DNA of 64,000 nt from Sulfitobacter alexandrii. Its GTDB lineage: Bacteria; Pseudomonadota; Alphaproteobacteria; Rhodobacterales; Rhodobacteraceae. Below, in pieces: positions 26,870-35,298 of this stretch. Within the stretch, counting starts at the first letter, position 1. Every line of letters starts with the position of its first letter. The DNA is taken from NCBI RefSeq assembly GCF_001886735.1, contig NZ_CP018076.1, forward strand, positions 2,728,001 through 2,792,000, read 5' to 3'. Below the pieces are notes generated by a model, which was not told where the DNA came from, did no database searches, and saw only the letters and a list, made by a program, of their open reading frames with translations. The translations under genes and the position numbers were made by a program.

Positions 26870-27499
26870 ATGGCTTATCCATACTCCAGATCGGAAACGG
26901 TGGCGGACGGCGCGGTGCATGTCGCGGGCCTCGCGCTGGCCATTCCCGCCTCCATCCTCCTCCTGATCGAGGCGGCGGGCTCCGACCGGCTGACCACGGC
27001 GGCGGCGCTCTACGCCGGCTGCATGCTATTCGCCTTCATCGCCTCCGCGGTCTATCACCTGTCACCGGTGGACAAGACGCGCCCGCTTCTCAACCGGATC
27101 GACCACGCCGCGATCTACTTCAAGATAGCGGGCACCTACACGCCCTTCGTCGCGCTGATCGGCAGCGGATTCGCCTATGTCGTCCTCGCGATCGTCTGGG
27201 CGCTGGCGCTGGTGGGCGCGGTGGCCAAGCTCTGGTTCTGGGGCACCGACGGACGCGGCTCGCTCGCGCTCTACCTGCTGATGGGCTGGCTGGCGGTGCT
27301 GCTGTTCTGGCCGATGTGGCAGGTGCTGCCACCGGCGGCGCTGTTCCTCGTCGGCACCGGCGGCATCATCTATTCCGTCGGGGCATGGGTCTTTGCCAAG
27401 CCGGAGTTCCGGTTCCAGAACGCGATCTGGCACAGCTTCGTCCTCAGCGCCTCAACCTGCTTCTTCGCCGCCGTCGCCATCGCCCTCAAGGTAGGCTGA
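26870..27499 (+). CDS. Hemolysin III / PAQR family membrane protein
   Basis: A 209-residue protein with seven predicted membrane helices. Family metal-binding positions are visible as SAVYHLSP near residue 63 and RIDHAAIYFKIAGTYTPF near 78, with the C-terminal IWHSFVLSAS His near 183. These residues bind zinc in PAQR receptors; bacterial members have been linked to membrane homeostasis. Its 3' end overlaps the convergent IMPACT-family gene by 48 bp. Confidence 0.9.
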   Translation: MAYPYSRSETVADGAVHVAGLALAIPASILLLIEAAGSDRLTTAAALYAGCMLFAFIASAVYHLSPVDKTRPLLNRIDHAAIYFKIAGTYTPFVALIGSGFAYVVLAIVWALALVGAVAKLWFWGTDGRGSLALYLLMGWLAVLLFWPMWQVLPPAALFLVGTGGIIYSVGAWVFAKPEFRFQNAIWHSFVLSASTCFFAAVAIALKVG

Positions 27500-27829
27500 G
27501 ACACAGGTCTGGACGTGGCGGAACCGATCGCCGCCAAGGTGCTTGCCGCCGTACCACCTTGTCACCACGATCACGTGGTCGAGGATCTCCGCCCGTTCCA
27601 GCATCCGCAGGATGACCATGCCGGCCCCGGCCTCTCCGTCGTCGCCCTTGAGCGGCCCGCCCTCCGACAGCTGCACGCCCCAGGTGTTATGCGTGGCCTT
27701 GGCATAGGCCTTGTCCCGCCTGAGATCCCTGAGCACCGCGTCCACGTCAGCCCGGTCCCGGACCGGCGCACCGGACACCGCGTATTTCGATCCCCGGTCG
27801 GTCAGCACGATACCCAGCTTGCGCAGCAT
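27452..27829 (-). CDS. IMPACT/YigZ (UPF0029) family protein, short form
   Basis: A 125-residue protein made essentially of the IMPACT N-terminal domain: DKAYAKATHNTWGVQLSEGGPLKGDDGEAGAGMVILRMLERAEILDHVIVVTRWYGGKHLGGDRFRHV carries the conserved H, DGE-x-x-A/G and T-R-Y/W-Y/F-G-G-x-x-L/H-G signature. YigZ of E. coli is about 200 residues; this form lacks the C-terminal domain. The start at 27829 is 15 bp after the stop of the upstream protease gene. The end overlaps the convergent HlyIII gene by 48 bp, which is unusual but the frame is clean. Confidence 0.8.
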   Translation of the reverse strand: MLRKLGIVLTDRGSKYAVSGAPVRDRADVDAVLRDLRRDKAYAKATHNTWGVQLSEGGPLKGDDGEAGAGMVILRMLERAEILDHVIVVTRWYGGKHLGGDRFRHVQTCVSAYLEGDGDGGEEAG

Positions 27830-27843
27830 GGCCGCCCCGGCGG

Positions 27844-28557
27844 TCAAAGCCCGGCGACGGTGCGCCGCACGACGTCCAGCCGCGCCGCGTTCGGTGGATG
27901 CGTGCCCAGGAACTTGTCGCCGGGATCGGGAATGCGGGTAAAGAACTCCGCCCCCCGCAGCGGGTTGTAGCCGGACCGTGCCGTGATGATGGTGCCCAGC
28001 GCGTCGGCCTCGAGCTCGAAATCCTTGGAATAGCGGCGCGCGCCCACTTCGGCTCCCAGCCGCTGCGCGTTCTGCACCGCCTCGGCATTGCCGCCGCTCA
28101 GCGTCGCGAGGCCCGCGAAGATCACCGCCCCCGCCACCGCGTTCTGCTGCTGGCGGTTGATGTGCCCGGCGATGTGGTGCGCCGCCTCGTGCCCCAGCAC
28201 GAAGGCCAGCTCGTCCGAGTTGCGCGCATCCGCGATCAGGCCGAGCGTGAAGAAGATCACCGGCCGCCCCTGCTTGTCCAATGTCTGGTAGGCGTTGGCG
28301 GGCTGACCGGGGCGGTCGTCCACCGCGATGTTGAAATCGCAATTGACCCCCGTGGTCCGGTTCCGGCACTCGCGTTCCGCCACGGGCTCCACCGTCCTGA
28401 CCACCTCGACGAAACTTCTCGCGGCCTGATCGCTGCTCAGCCGCGGCCCGGCGGACGGGGCGCTGCCGGTCGGGGCTGGCAAGGGCTGCACCGGCGCGAC
28501 CTCGCAGGCCGCAAGCGTGACAATGGCCCCCAGAAGCAGGACGGTCTTCTTGAACAT
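27844..28557 (-). CDS. M48-family metalloprotease, lipoprotein
   Basis: A 237-residue protein with a lipoprotein signal peptide (lipobox LAAC, Cys18) and a zinc protease domain. HEAAH is at residues 123-127 and a third ligand is probably Glu181 in DFELEADALG. The end DKFLGTHPPNAARLDVVRR has the 'THP' motif of the BepA/LoiP-like group. Periplasmic quality control of outer-membrane proteins is the usual role. It is transcribed towards the IMPACT-family gene and diverges from the next small gene. Confidence 0.9.
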   Translation of the reverse strand: MFKKTVLLLGAIVTLAACEVAPVQPLPAPTGSAPSAGPRLSSDQAARSFVEVVRTVEPVAERECRNRTTGVNCDFNIAVDDRPGQPANAYQTLDKQGRPVIFFTLGLIADARNSDELAFVLGHEAAHHIAGHINRQQQNAVAGAVIFAGLATLSGGNAEAVQNAQRLGAEVGARRYSKDFELEADALGTIITARSGYNPLRGAEFFTRIPDPGDKFLGTHPPNAARLDVVRRTVAGL

Positions 28558-28685
28558 CGGCTGTGGATCCTCCGGGGGGTGGCGTTCGCTCCGGTTCTAT
28601 CACAGCGCGCGACAGGGACCACCCCGATCACGTGACTTTGACGCGCCCTCTTGCAATGAACCGCCGAAAGGATCAGTTTCGCGCC

Positions 28686-28922
28686 ATGTTTACGATCGAA
28701 CACGAATTCGACGCCAGCGTGATCACCCTGGTCGATGAAGGCAGCGCCCCGCTGCGCGAGGACGTGACCGTTCAGGCCTTCGACTCAGAGATCACCTTCG
28801 AACAATGGGATCCGCGCACGGACCGGATTTCCCGGATCACGCTGTCGCCCGAGCAGCTGCGCGACCTCACCGCCGCGCTGAACCTGCCCGAAGGCATCTA
28901 CCGCAGCGCCCCCAAAACCTAG
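28686..28922 (+). CDS. Small conserved hypothetical protein upstream of ilvE
   Basis: A 78-residue acidic protein (MFTIEHEFDASVITLVDEG, ending LNLPEGIYRSAPKT). Alternating beta strands and no membrane segment are suggested. I do not recognise a function. It ends nine bases before ilvE, so it is probably the first gene of that operon. An upstream in-frame ATG at 28656 is possible. Confidence 0.65.
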   Translation: MFTIEHEFDASVITLVDEGSAPLREDVTVQAFDSEITFEQWDPRTDRISRITLSPEQLRDLTAALNLPEGIYRSAPKT

Positions 28923-28931
28923 GAAGACGAC

Positions 28932-29807
28932 ATGGCCACCGGCACCAATATCAAGACCTACTTCGACGGCCAGTGGCATGACGGGGACAAGATGATCATG
29001 AAGGCCGCAGACCACGGCGCATGGCTGGGCACCACGGTGTTCGACGGCGCGCGGCTGTTCGACGGTCTGGCCCCCGATCTCGACCGCCACTGCGCGCGCA
29101 TCAACCGCTCCGCCGAGGCGCTTATGATCACGCCCACGGTGCAGGCCGACGCGATGGTCGAGCTGATCCGCGAAGGGCTGGAAAGCTACGGCAAGGGGCA
29201 GCCTGTCTACATCCGGCCCATGTACTGGGCGATTGAAGGCGACGAGCTGGGCATCGTCCCGCGCGAGAACGCCACCGGCTTCGCCGTCTCGCTCGAGGAA
29301 ATCCCGATGGCCCCGCCCGAGGCCGCGACGACACTCACCCGCACCCGCTTCCGCCGTCCCGTGCTCGAAGACAACGTGGTCAACGCCAAGGCGGGCTGCC
29401 TCTATCCCAACAACGCCCGCATGCTGACCGAGGCGCGCGCCAAGGGCTTCGGCAACGCCCTCGTGGCCGACGCCATGGGCAACGTGGCGGAAACCGCCAC
29501 CGCCAACATCTTCATGGTTCGCGACGGCGAAGTCTTCACTCCCATCCCCAACGGCACCTTCCTGGCGGGCATCACCCGCGCGCGCCACATCGCCAACATG
29601 AAGGCGGACGGGATGAAGGTGCATGAAACCGTTCTCTCCTTCGATGATTTCCACGCCGCCGACGAGGTATTCCTGTCCGGCAACATGATGAAGGTCACGC
29701 CGGTCAGCGCTTTCGACGACACGACCTACGAAACCGGCGCGAACGCGAACCCGGTCACCCGCCGCGTGCGCGAAATGTACTGGGACTGGGCGGCAAGCGG
29801 GCGCTAG
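28932..29807 (+). CDS. ilvE: Branched-chain amino acid aminotransferase
   Basis: A 291-residue class IV (D-amino acid transaminase fold) PLP enzyme interconverting Val/Leu/Ile and their 2-oxo acids. GTTVFDGARLF is near residue 33, the Schiff-base Lys153 is in VVNAKAGCLYPNNARM, and ETATANIFMVRDGEVFTP and FLAGITRARHI are near 190-215. A closely similar family includes D-alanine transaminase and ADC lyase; IlvE is favoured by YIRPMYWA and the overall length. GGAAGACGAC precedes the ATG. Confidence 0.87.
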   Translation: MATGTNIKTYFDGQWHDGDKMIMKAADHGAWLGTTVFDGARLFDGLAPDLDRHCARINRSAEALMITPTVQADAMVELIREGLESYGKGQPVYIRPMYWAIEGDELGIVPRENATGFAVSLEEIPMAPPEAATTLTRTRFRRPVLEDNVVNAKAGCLYPNNARMLTEARAKGFGNALVADAMGNVAETATANIFMVRDGEVFTPIPNGTFLAGITRARHIANMKADGMKVHETVLSFDDFHAADEVFLSGNMMKVTPVSAFDDTTYETGANANPVTRRVREMYWDWAASGR

Positions 29808-29886
29808 GCCGGGGTCCGTTCTTTCAGATTGCGATTGCCTCGTACCGCGGCAGCGGCCATGATCGCGCCGCCAAGGGAGACCACAG

Positions 29887-30345
29887 ATGCGCAAGTTCCT
29901 CGTGGTGCTGGACGACAGCACCGAATGCCTGAATGCGATGCGTTTCGCGGCGCTGCGTGCGGCGCGCACCGGCGGCGGCGTCACCGTTCTGGCGGTGATC
30001 CCCCCGGACGAGTTCAACCACTGGATCGGCGTGGGCGACATCATGCGTCAGGAAGCCCGCGAACGCATCGAGGTCCACTTCGAGGTGTTCGCGAAGTGGA
30101 TGCGCGACAAGCAGAATGTCGACCCCGAGCTGGTCATCCGCGAGGGCGAACCCACGGACGAGATCATCGAGTACATCGCCGAGGACCCGGAAATCGGCGT
30201 GCTGGTGCTGGGCGCCTCGGCGGACAAGAAGAAGGGTCCGGGACCGCTGGTCACCCAGATGTCCCGCTCCGCCGGGTCATTGCCGGTGCCCGTGACCATT
30301 GTCCCCGGCGATATGAGCAAGGAGCGGCTCGAAGCGATCAGCTAG
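29887..30345 (+). CDS. Universal stress protein (UspA family)
   Basis: A 152-residue single-domain Usp protein: FLVVLDDSTECLNAMRFAALRAARTGGGVTVLAVI at the N-terminus and IGVLVLGASADKKKGPGPLVTQ...LPVPVTIVPG at the end. The glycine loop is G-A-S-A-D-K-K-K-G-P-G-P, close to the ATP-binding G-x2-G-x9-G-S/T form but with an insertion. It probably responds to starvation or redox stress in the cytoplasm. It lies alone between ilvE and a convergent membrane protein gene. Confidence 0.9.
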   Translation: MRKFLVVLDDSTECLNAMRFAALRAARTGGGVTVLAVIPPDEFNHWIGVGDIMRQEARERIEVHFEVFAKWMRDKQNVDPELVIREGEPTDEIIEYIAEDPEIGVLVLGASADKKKGPGPLVTQMSRSAGSLPVPVTIVPGDMSKERLEAIS

Positions 30346-30358
30346 GCCGCCGCCCCTT

Positions 30359-30709
30359 TCACGCCGTCGCGACGGGTGCCGCCACCGCGCTGACGACGGT
30401 GGGGCGTGCCCCGCTTCGCGCCGGCCGGATCAGCACCGGCCCGAGGATCGCCGCCAGCGCCATCAGCGCCACCGCGACCAGTGCCGCTTCCCAGTTGAAG
30501 GTCTCGACCACCCGCGCCGGGGCCATTGCCGCCCGGACGAAAAGGCCGAGGCTCAGCGGCGCGAGCATCGTCAGCGCCACGCAGGTCAGCATGCTGGCGC
30601 CCGGCCAGAGGGTCCAGCCCGCCGGGACCGCCCGGCGATGCGCGCCGAACGCCCAGCAAAACATCAGGACCGTGACGCTTGCCGCGCACAGGCCCAGGAT
30701 AATGTCCAT
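30359..30709 (-). CDS. Small membrane protein, unknown
   Basis: A 116-residue protein with three or four hydrophobic helices (MDIILGLCAASVTVLMFCWAF, TLWPGASMLTCVALTMLAPLSLGLFV, ALVAVALMALAAILGPVLI). No family is recognised. GGAG seven bases before the ATG at 30709 supports that start over upstream ATGs. The C-terminus is a short Pro/Ala/Val tail. Confidence 0.6.
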   Translation of the reverse strand: MDIILGLCAASVTVLMFCWAFGAHRRAVPAGWTLWPGASMLTCVALTMLAPLSLGLFVRAAMAPARVVETFNWEAALVAVALMALAAILGPVLIRPARSGARPTVVSAVAAPVATA

Positions 30710-30864
30710 TCCGTTCTCCATGAAAAGGGACAGTGCAGTGCGGCTCACCGCCGCGACTCATGTCCCGATACCCGTGAAATACGCCTGTTCCGCGCCGGCT
30801 CAAAATGGATTCTCAAGGCGCATCGGCGGCGCTTGGCCGAGCCCGCGGCGAGGGGCCGCCCCGA

Positions 30865-30881
30865 TTTAGAATGATTCCAGA
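30865..30881. promoter_or_regulatory. Near-palindrome resembling the Iron-Rhodo-box, upstream of the Nfu gene
   Basis: TTTAGAATGATTCCAGA matches its own reverse complement at 6 of 8 positions per arm around the central G. It sits directly before a possible -35 TTGACT (30886-30891) with a weak -10 around 30909-30916. In Rhodobacteraceae a motif of this look upstream of Fe-S genes is bound by IscR; I compare from memory. Confidence 0.4.
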
Positions 30882-30941
30882 CACCTTGACTCGCGCGGCG
30901 CCAGCCCGCATATCTAGGACAACCAGAGATAGGGAAAACCG

Positions 30942-31502
30942 ATGTTTATCCAGACCGAATCCACGCCGAACCCCGCAACGCTGAAATTCCTGCCGGGCCA
31001 GTCCGTTCTCGAGATGGGGACCGCCGATTTTCCGTCCGCCGACGCGGCGCAGAACTCTCCGCTGGCGACCCGCCTGTTCGGTGTCAACGGCGTCACCGGC
31101 GTGTTCTTCGGCACCGATTTCGTGACCGTGACGAAAGATGACGCGGTGGAATGGGATCACGTGAAACCCGCGCTTCTGGGCGCCATCATGGAGCATTACC
31201 AGTCCGGGCAGAGCGTCATGGCCGAGGATCACAAGGCCACGTCCGGCCACGCCGAACATTCCGGCGAGGACGGCGAAATCGTTGGCCAGATCAAGGAGTT
31301 GCTGGACAGCCGCGTGCGCCCCGCCGTGGCGCAGGACGGTGGCGACATCACCTTCCACGGCTTCGAGCGCGGTGTGGTTTACCTGCACATGCAGGGCGCC
31401 TGCGCGGGCTGCCCCTCGTCCACGCTGACCCTCAAGATGGGGATCGAGAACCTGCTTCGCCACTACATCCCCGAAGTCACAGAGGTGCGTCCGGTTGCCT
31501 GA
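30942..31502 (+). CDS. Nfu-type Fe-S cluster scaffold/carrier protein
   Basis: A 186-residue protein with an N-terminal Nfu_N domain (MFIQTESTPNPATLKFLPGQ to about residue 88) and a C-terminal NifU-like domain. The latter has VRPAVAQDGGDITFHGFERGVVYLHMQGACAGCPSSTLTLKMGIE and the cluster-binding Cys154-x2-Cys157. It delivers [4Fe-4S] clusters to client enzymes; RimO, SdhB and others in this window are possible clients. It overlaps the TTG start of tsaB by 8 bp, so the two are translated together. Confidence 0.94.
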   Translation: MFIQTESTPNPATLKFLPGQSVLEMGTADFPSADAAQNSPLATRLFGVNGVTGVFFGTDFVTVTKDDAVEWDHVKPALLGAIMEHYQSGQSVMAEDHKATSGHAEHSGEDGEIVGQIKELLDSRVRPAVAQDGGDITFHGFERGVVYLHMQGACAGCPSSTLTLKMGIENLLRHYIPEVTEVRPVA

Positions 31503-32121
31503 CACGGGCCGTCACGGGCCGCTGATCCTGGCTTTCGACACATCGGCCGCGCATTGCGCGGCCGCTTTGCTGTCGAACGAAGACATCGTGGTCAGCCGCC
31601 ACGAGGACATGGCCAAGGGGCAGGCTGAACGCCTGATGGGCCTCTGCGCCGAAGTGCTGGACGCAGCGGGCGTGACCTATGCCGACCTTAATGCCATCGG
31701 TGTCGGCATCGGGCCGGGCAATTTCACCGGCATCCGCATCGGCGTGTCCGCCGCGCGCGGCCTCGCGCTGGGGCTGGGTGTGCCCGCGGTGGGGGTTTCA
31801 GGCTTTGACGCGCTCCGGCTCGGGACGACCGGCCCCTGCGCCTGTGCCGTGGATGCGCGGCGCGGCCAGGTCTACGTTCAGGCCTTTGAAAACACGTCGC
31901 TTCCAGCGGACCCGCAGCAACTGGATGCCGACGCCCTGCCCCCCTTCGACGGCCCGCTGATCGGCGCGGGAGGCCAGCCGCCCCGGCATCCGGTGGCCGA
32001 GGCCATCGCGCGGATCACCGCCGCGCGTTACGCCACCGCCTCCGACCGGCCCGCGCCGCTTTATCTGCGTCCCGCGGATGCGGCACCGGCGCGCGACGCC
32101 CCGCCGACGATCCTGCCGTGA
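31495..32121 (+). CDS. tsaB: tRNA threonylcarbamoyladenosine biosynthesis protein TsaB
   Basis: A 208-residue ASKHA-fold protein that forms the TsaBDE complex making t6A37 in ANN-decoding tRNAs. LILAFDTSAAHCAAALL at the start, NAIGVGIGPGNFTGIRIGVSAARGLALGLGVPAVGVSGFDAL near residue 65 and VDARRGQVYVQAF near 118 are diagnostic. It starts with TTG, with GAGGTG seven bases upstream, inside the end of the Nfu gene. It overlaps rimI by the GTGA sequence. Confidence 0.93.
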   Translation: MPDTGRHGPLILAFDTSAAHCAAALLSNEDIVVSRHEDMAKGQAERLMGLCAEVLDAAGVTYADLNAIGVGIGPGNFTGIRIGVSAARGLALGLGVPAVGVSGFDALRLGTTGPCACAVDARRGQVYVQAFENTSLPADPQQLDADALPPFDGPLIGAGGQPPRHPVAEAIARITAARYATASDRPAPLYLRPADAAPARDAPPTILP

Positions 32122-32573
32122 CCCCCGAGGCGCTGGCCCGGTTGCACGCCGCCGCCTTTTCGACCGACCGGGCATGGTCCGCGGCGGAGATCGGCAGCCT
32201 TCTCGACAGCCCCCACGTCCGGCTGCACCGCGATCCGCACGGGTTTGCCCTGACGCGGCTGGTGCTCGACGAGGCGGAGCTGCTGACTCTCGCCGTCGAT
32301 CCCGCCCACCAACGCCGGGGCATCGGCGCACGCCTGCTGACCGACTGGCTCGACAGCATCGCGGGCCGGGCCGCCACCGCCTTCCTCGAGGTGGCCGCCG
32401 ACAATGCAGCCGCGCGCGCGCTCTACGACCGGCACGGCTTTGCCGTCATCGGCACCCGCCCGGCCTATTACCGCCGCACCGTCGGCCCCGATGCCGACGC
32501 CGTGATCATGCAGCGCCGCTTTCCGCGTGGTCACGCCCCGGATTCACCCCCGGCGAGCACAGAAAGCGGTTGA
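32118..32573 (+). CDS. rimI: RimI-like N-acetyltransferase
   Basis: A 151-residue GNAT protein. The acetyl-CoA loop is LAVDPAHQRRGIGARLL (about residues 58-74), and the C-terminal EVAADNAAARALYDRHGFAVIGTRPAYYRR matches the RimI end. RimI acetylates the N-terminus of ribosomal protein S18 in E. coli. The tsaB-rimI pairing is widespread and supports the name. GTG start at 32118 within the tsaB stop. Confidence 0.88.
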   Translation: MTPEALARLHAAAFSTDRAWSAAEIGSLLDSPHVRLHRDPHGFALTRLVLDEAELLTLAVDPAHQRRGIGARLLTDWLDSIAGRAATAFLEVAADNAAARALYDRHGFAVIGTRPAYYRRTVGPDADAVIMQRRFPRGHAPDSPPASTESG

Positions 32574-32671
32574 CCCTCCCCCCTGCCTGCCCCCTAAATT
32601 GGTCCTGATCATCTGATCTCGGGCGGGTGCCGCGTGCGCCGTGCCCCAACATGAAAAACCGGGAGACTGAC

Positions 32672-33667
32672 ATGACCCTTATGACCAAATTCCTCGGCGC
32701 TGCCGCCGCCACCGCGCTCGGCGCAGGTGCCGCGCTGGCCGAACCCGCGCTGATCTTCGATCTCGGCGGCAAGTTCGACAAGAGCTTCAACGAAGCCGCC
32801 TTCACCGGCGCGCAGCGCTGGGCGGAAGAGACCGGCGAAAGCTTCCGCGAGATCGAGCTTCAGTCCGAAGCCCAGCGCGAGCAGGCGCTGCGCCGCTTCG
32901 CCGAGGCGGGCAACAACCCGATCGTGATGACCGGCTTCGCCTTCGGTGACGTCCTGAGCCAGGTCGCCCCCGACTACCCCGAAACCGATTTCGCGATCAT
33001 CGACATGGTGGTCGACCAGCCCAACGTGCGCTCGGTCGTGTTCAACGAACACGAGGGCTCCTACCTTGTCGGCATGATGGCGGCGATGGCCTCCGAATCC
33101 GGCACCGTCGGCTTCATCGGCGGCATGGACATCCCGCTGATCCGCAAGTTCGCATGCGGCTACGCGCAGGGCGTCAAGGCGGCCAACCCGGACGCGACGG
33201 TTCTGGCCAACATGACCGGCACCACGCCCGCGGCGTGGAACGACCCCGTGAAGGGCTCTGAGCTGACCAAGGCGCAGATTTCACAGGGTGCCGACGTGGT
33301 CTATGCCGCCGCGGGCGGCACCGGCGTCGGCGTGCTGCAGACCGCCGCGGACGAGGATATCCTGTCCATCGGCGTGGACAGCAACCAGAACCACCTGCAC
33401 CCGGGCCAGGTTCTGACCTCCATGCTCAAGCGCGTGGACAACGCCGTTTACCAGGCGTTCCAGGACGGCCCCGGCATGGAAAAGGGGTTCAACGTGATGG
33501 GCGTCGGCAACGGCGGTATCGGCTACGCGATGGACGAGAACAACGCGGACCTCGTGACCGAAGAGATGAAGACCGCCGTGGACGAGGCGGCCGCCAAGAT
33601 CGCGGACGGCTCGCTTCAGGTGCATGACTACATGTCCGACGACAGCTGCCCGGCACTGGACTTCTGA
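32672..33667 (+). CDS. BMP-family ABC transporter substrate-binding protein
   Basis: A 331-residue periplasmic binding protein with a signal peptide (cleavage after ALA, residue 23). The mature start EPALIFDLGGKFDKSFNEAAFTGAQRW is the BMP/Med family signature, followed by VVFNEHEGSYLVGMMAAMAS and GADVVYAAAGGTGVGVLQ. BMP proteins mostly bind nucleosides or purines. GGGAG is placed well before the ATG at 32672. First gene of a four-gene importer operon. Confidence 0.93.
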   Translation: MTLMTKFLGAAAATALGAGAALAEPALIFDLGGKFDKSFNEAAFTGAQRWAEETGESFREIELQSEAQREQALRRFAEAGNNPIVMTGFAFGDVLSQVAPDYPETDFAIIDMVVDQPNVRSVVFNEHEGSYLVGMMAAMASESGTVGFIGGMDIPLIRKFACGYAQGVKAANPDATVLANMTGTTPAAWNDPVKGSELTKAQISQGADVVYAAAGGTGVGVLQTAADEDILSIGVDSNQNHLHPGQVLTSMLKRVDNAVYQAFQDGPGMEKGFNVMGVGNGGIGYAMDENNADLVTEEMKTAVDEAAAKIADGSLQVHDYMSDDSCPALDF

Positions 33668-33671
33668 GGAC

Positions 33672-35297
33672 ATGAACGCGGATGCGACAACGGGGCAGCC
33701 GGAAACGGCTGCCCCGGCCATCGAGCTGAAGGGCATTTCCAAGTCCTTCGGCCCGGTGCAGGCCAACAAGGACATCTCCATCCGCGTGATGCCGGGCACG
33801 ATCCACGGGATCATAGGCGAGAACGGCGCGGGCAAATCGACGCTCATGTCGATCCTCTATGGCTTCTACAAGGCCGACCGGGGCGAGATCTTCGTCTCGG
33901 GCCGCAAGGCGAACATCACCGACAGCCAGGCGGCGATCGCCAGCGGCATCGGCATGGTATTCCAGCATTTCAAGCTGGTTGAAAACTTCACCGTTCTGGA
34001 AAACATCATCCTCGGGGCCGAGGACGGGCGGATGCTCACCCCCTCGCTGGCCAAGGCCCGCCGTACGCTGGTGGACCTCGCGGCGGACTACGGTCTGAAC
34101 GTGGACCCCGACGCCAAGATCGAGGACATCGGCGTGGGCATGCAGCAGCGCGTCGAGATCCTCAAGGCGCTGTACCGGCAGGCGGACATCCTGATCCTTG
34201 ACGAGCCGACCGGCGTGCTGACCCCGGCGGAGGCGGACCAACTGTTCCGGATCCTCGCGCGGCTGCGCGAAGAGGGCAAGACGATCATCCTGATCACTCA
34301 CAAGCTGCGCGAGATCATGGAAATCACCGACACGGTCAGCGTCATGCGCCGGGGCGAGATGACCGCGACGGTCAGGACGGCAGACACCTCTCCGGCCGAA
34401 CTGGCGGAACTGATGGTGGGCCGCAAGGTGCTGCTGCGCGTGGACAAGACCCCTGCCCAGCCCGGCGAGGTGGTGCTGGACGTGCAAGGCCTGCGCGTGA
34501 TCGATTCCAGCGGCGTCGAAAGGCTGCGCGGCATCGACCTGAAGGTGCGCGCGGGCGAGATCGTGGGCATCGCAGGTGTCGCGGGCAACGGGCAATCCGA
34601 ACTGCTCGAGGTGCTGGGCGGCATGAAGGCCGGTCAGGGCACAGCACTTCTCAACGGTCAGCCACTGGACGTCACGGGCAAGAAATCCGACGGCAAGACA
34701 CGGCGCAAGAGCGGCGTCGCCCACGTGCCCGAGGACCGGCAACGCGAAGGGCTGATCATGGATTTCCAAGCCTGGGAAAACACCGCCTTCGGCTACCACG
34801 ACGACCCGGCCTACAATACCGGGTTCCTGATGAACAACGCGGCGATCCGCGAGGACACGGCCCGCAAGATGGAACGCTTCGACGTGCGCCCGCCGAACCC
34901 GCGTCTCGCGGCCAAGAACTTTTCGGGCGGGAACCAGCAGAAGGTCGTGCTGGCCCGCGAGATCGAACGCAATCCCGATCTGCTGCTGATCGGGCAACCC
35001 ACCCGCGGCGTCGACATCGGCGCGATCGAATTCATCCACGAACAGATCGTCGCCCTGCGCGACCAGGGCAAGGCGATCCTGCTGGTCTCGGTCGAACTGG
35101 AGGAAATCCTCGCCCTGTCGGACCGGATCGCCGTCATGTTCGACGGGCGCATCATGGGCGAACGCCTCCCCGCGGATACCAACGAGAAGGAGCTCGGCCT
35201 GCTGATGGCGGGGATCACCGACACCGCACACGAACATTCCGTGGAAGAGATCGAGGCCAACCTCGCCCACGTTCACGCCACGGACAAGGGAGCCTGA
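33672..35297 (+). CDS. ABC importer ATPase, two nucleotide-binding domains
   Basis: A 541-residue protein with two ABC domains, as in RbsA/BmpC-type importers. The first has Walker A GENGAGKST (residues 49-57), the signature region VGMQQRVEILKAL and Walker B ILILDEPTGVL. The second has a degenerate Walker A GVAGNGQSE near residue 300, the signature FSGGNQQKVVLARE and LLLIGQPTRGVD. Loss of the Walker A lysine in the second domain is normal for this family. It starts four bases after the binding-protein stop. Confidence 0.94.
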   Translation: MNADATTGQPETAAPAIELKGISKSFGPVQANKDISIRVMPGTIHGIIGENGAGKSTLMSILYGFYKADRGEIFVSGRKANITDSQAAIASGIGMVFQHFKLVENFTVLENIILGAEDGRMLTPSLAKARRTLVDLAADYGLNVDPDAKIEDIGVGMQQRVEILKALYRQADILILDEPTGVLTPAEADQLFRILARLREEGKTIILITHKLREIMEITDTVSVMRRGEMTATVRTADTSPAELAELMVGRKVLLRVDKTPAQPGEVVLDVQGLRVIDSSGVERLRGIDLKVRAGEIVGIAGVAGNGQSELLEVLGGMKAGQGTALLNGQPLDVTGKKSDGKTRRKSGVAHVPEDRQREGLIMDFQAWENTAFGYHDDPAYNTGFLMNNAAIREDTARKMERFDVRPPNPRLAAKNFSGGNQQKVVLAREIERNPDLLLIGQPTRGVDIGAIEFIHEQIVALRDQGKAILLVSVELEEILALSDRIAVMFDGRIMGERLPADTNEKELGLLMAGITDTAHEHSVEEIEANLAHVHATDKGA

Positions 35298-35298
35298 A

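Noticed and set aside
32574..32671. Riboswitch in front of the BMP importer
   Set aside because: The gap of 98 bp shows no purine-riboswitch-like core or terminator.
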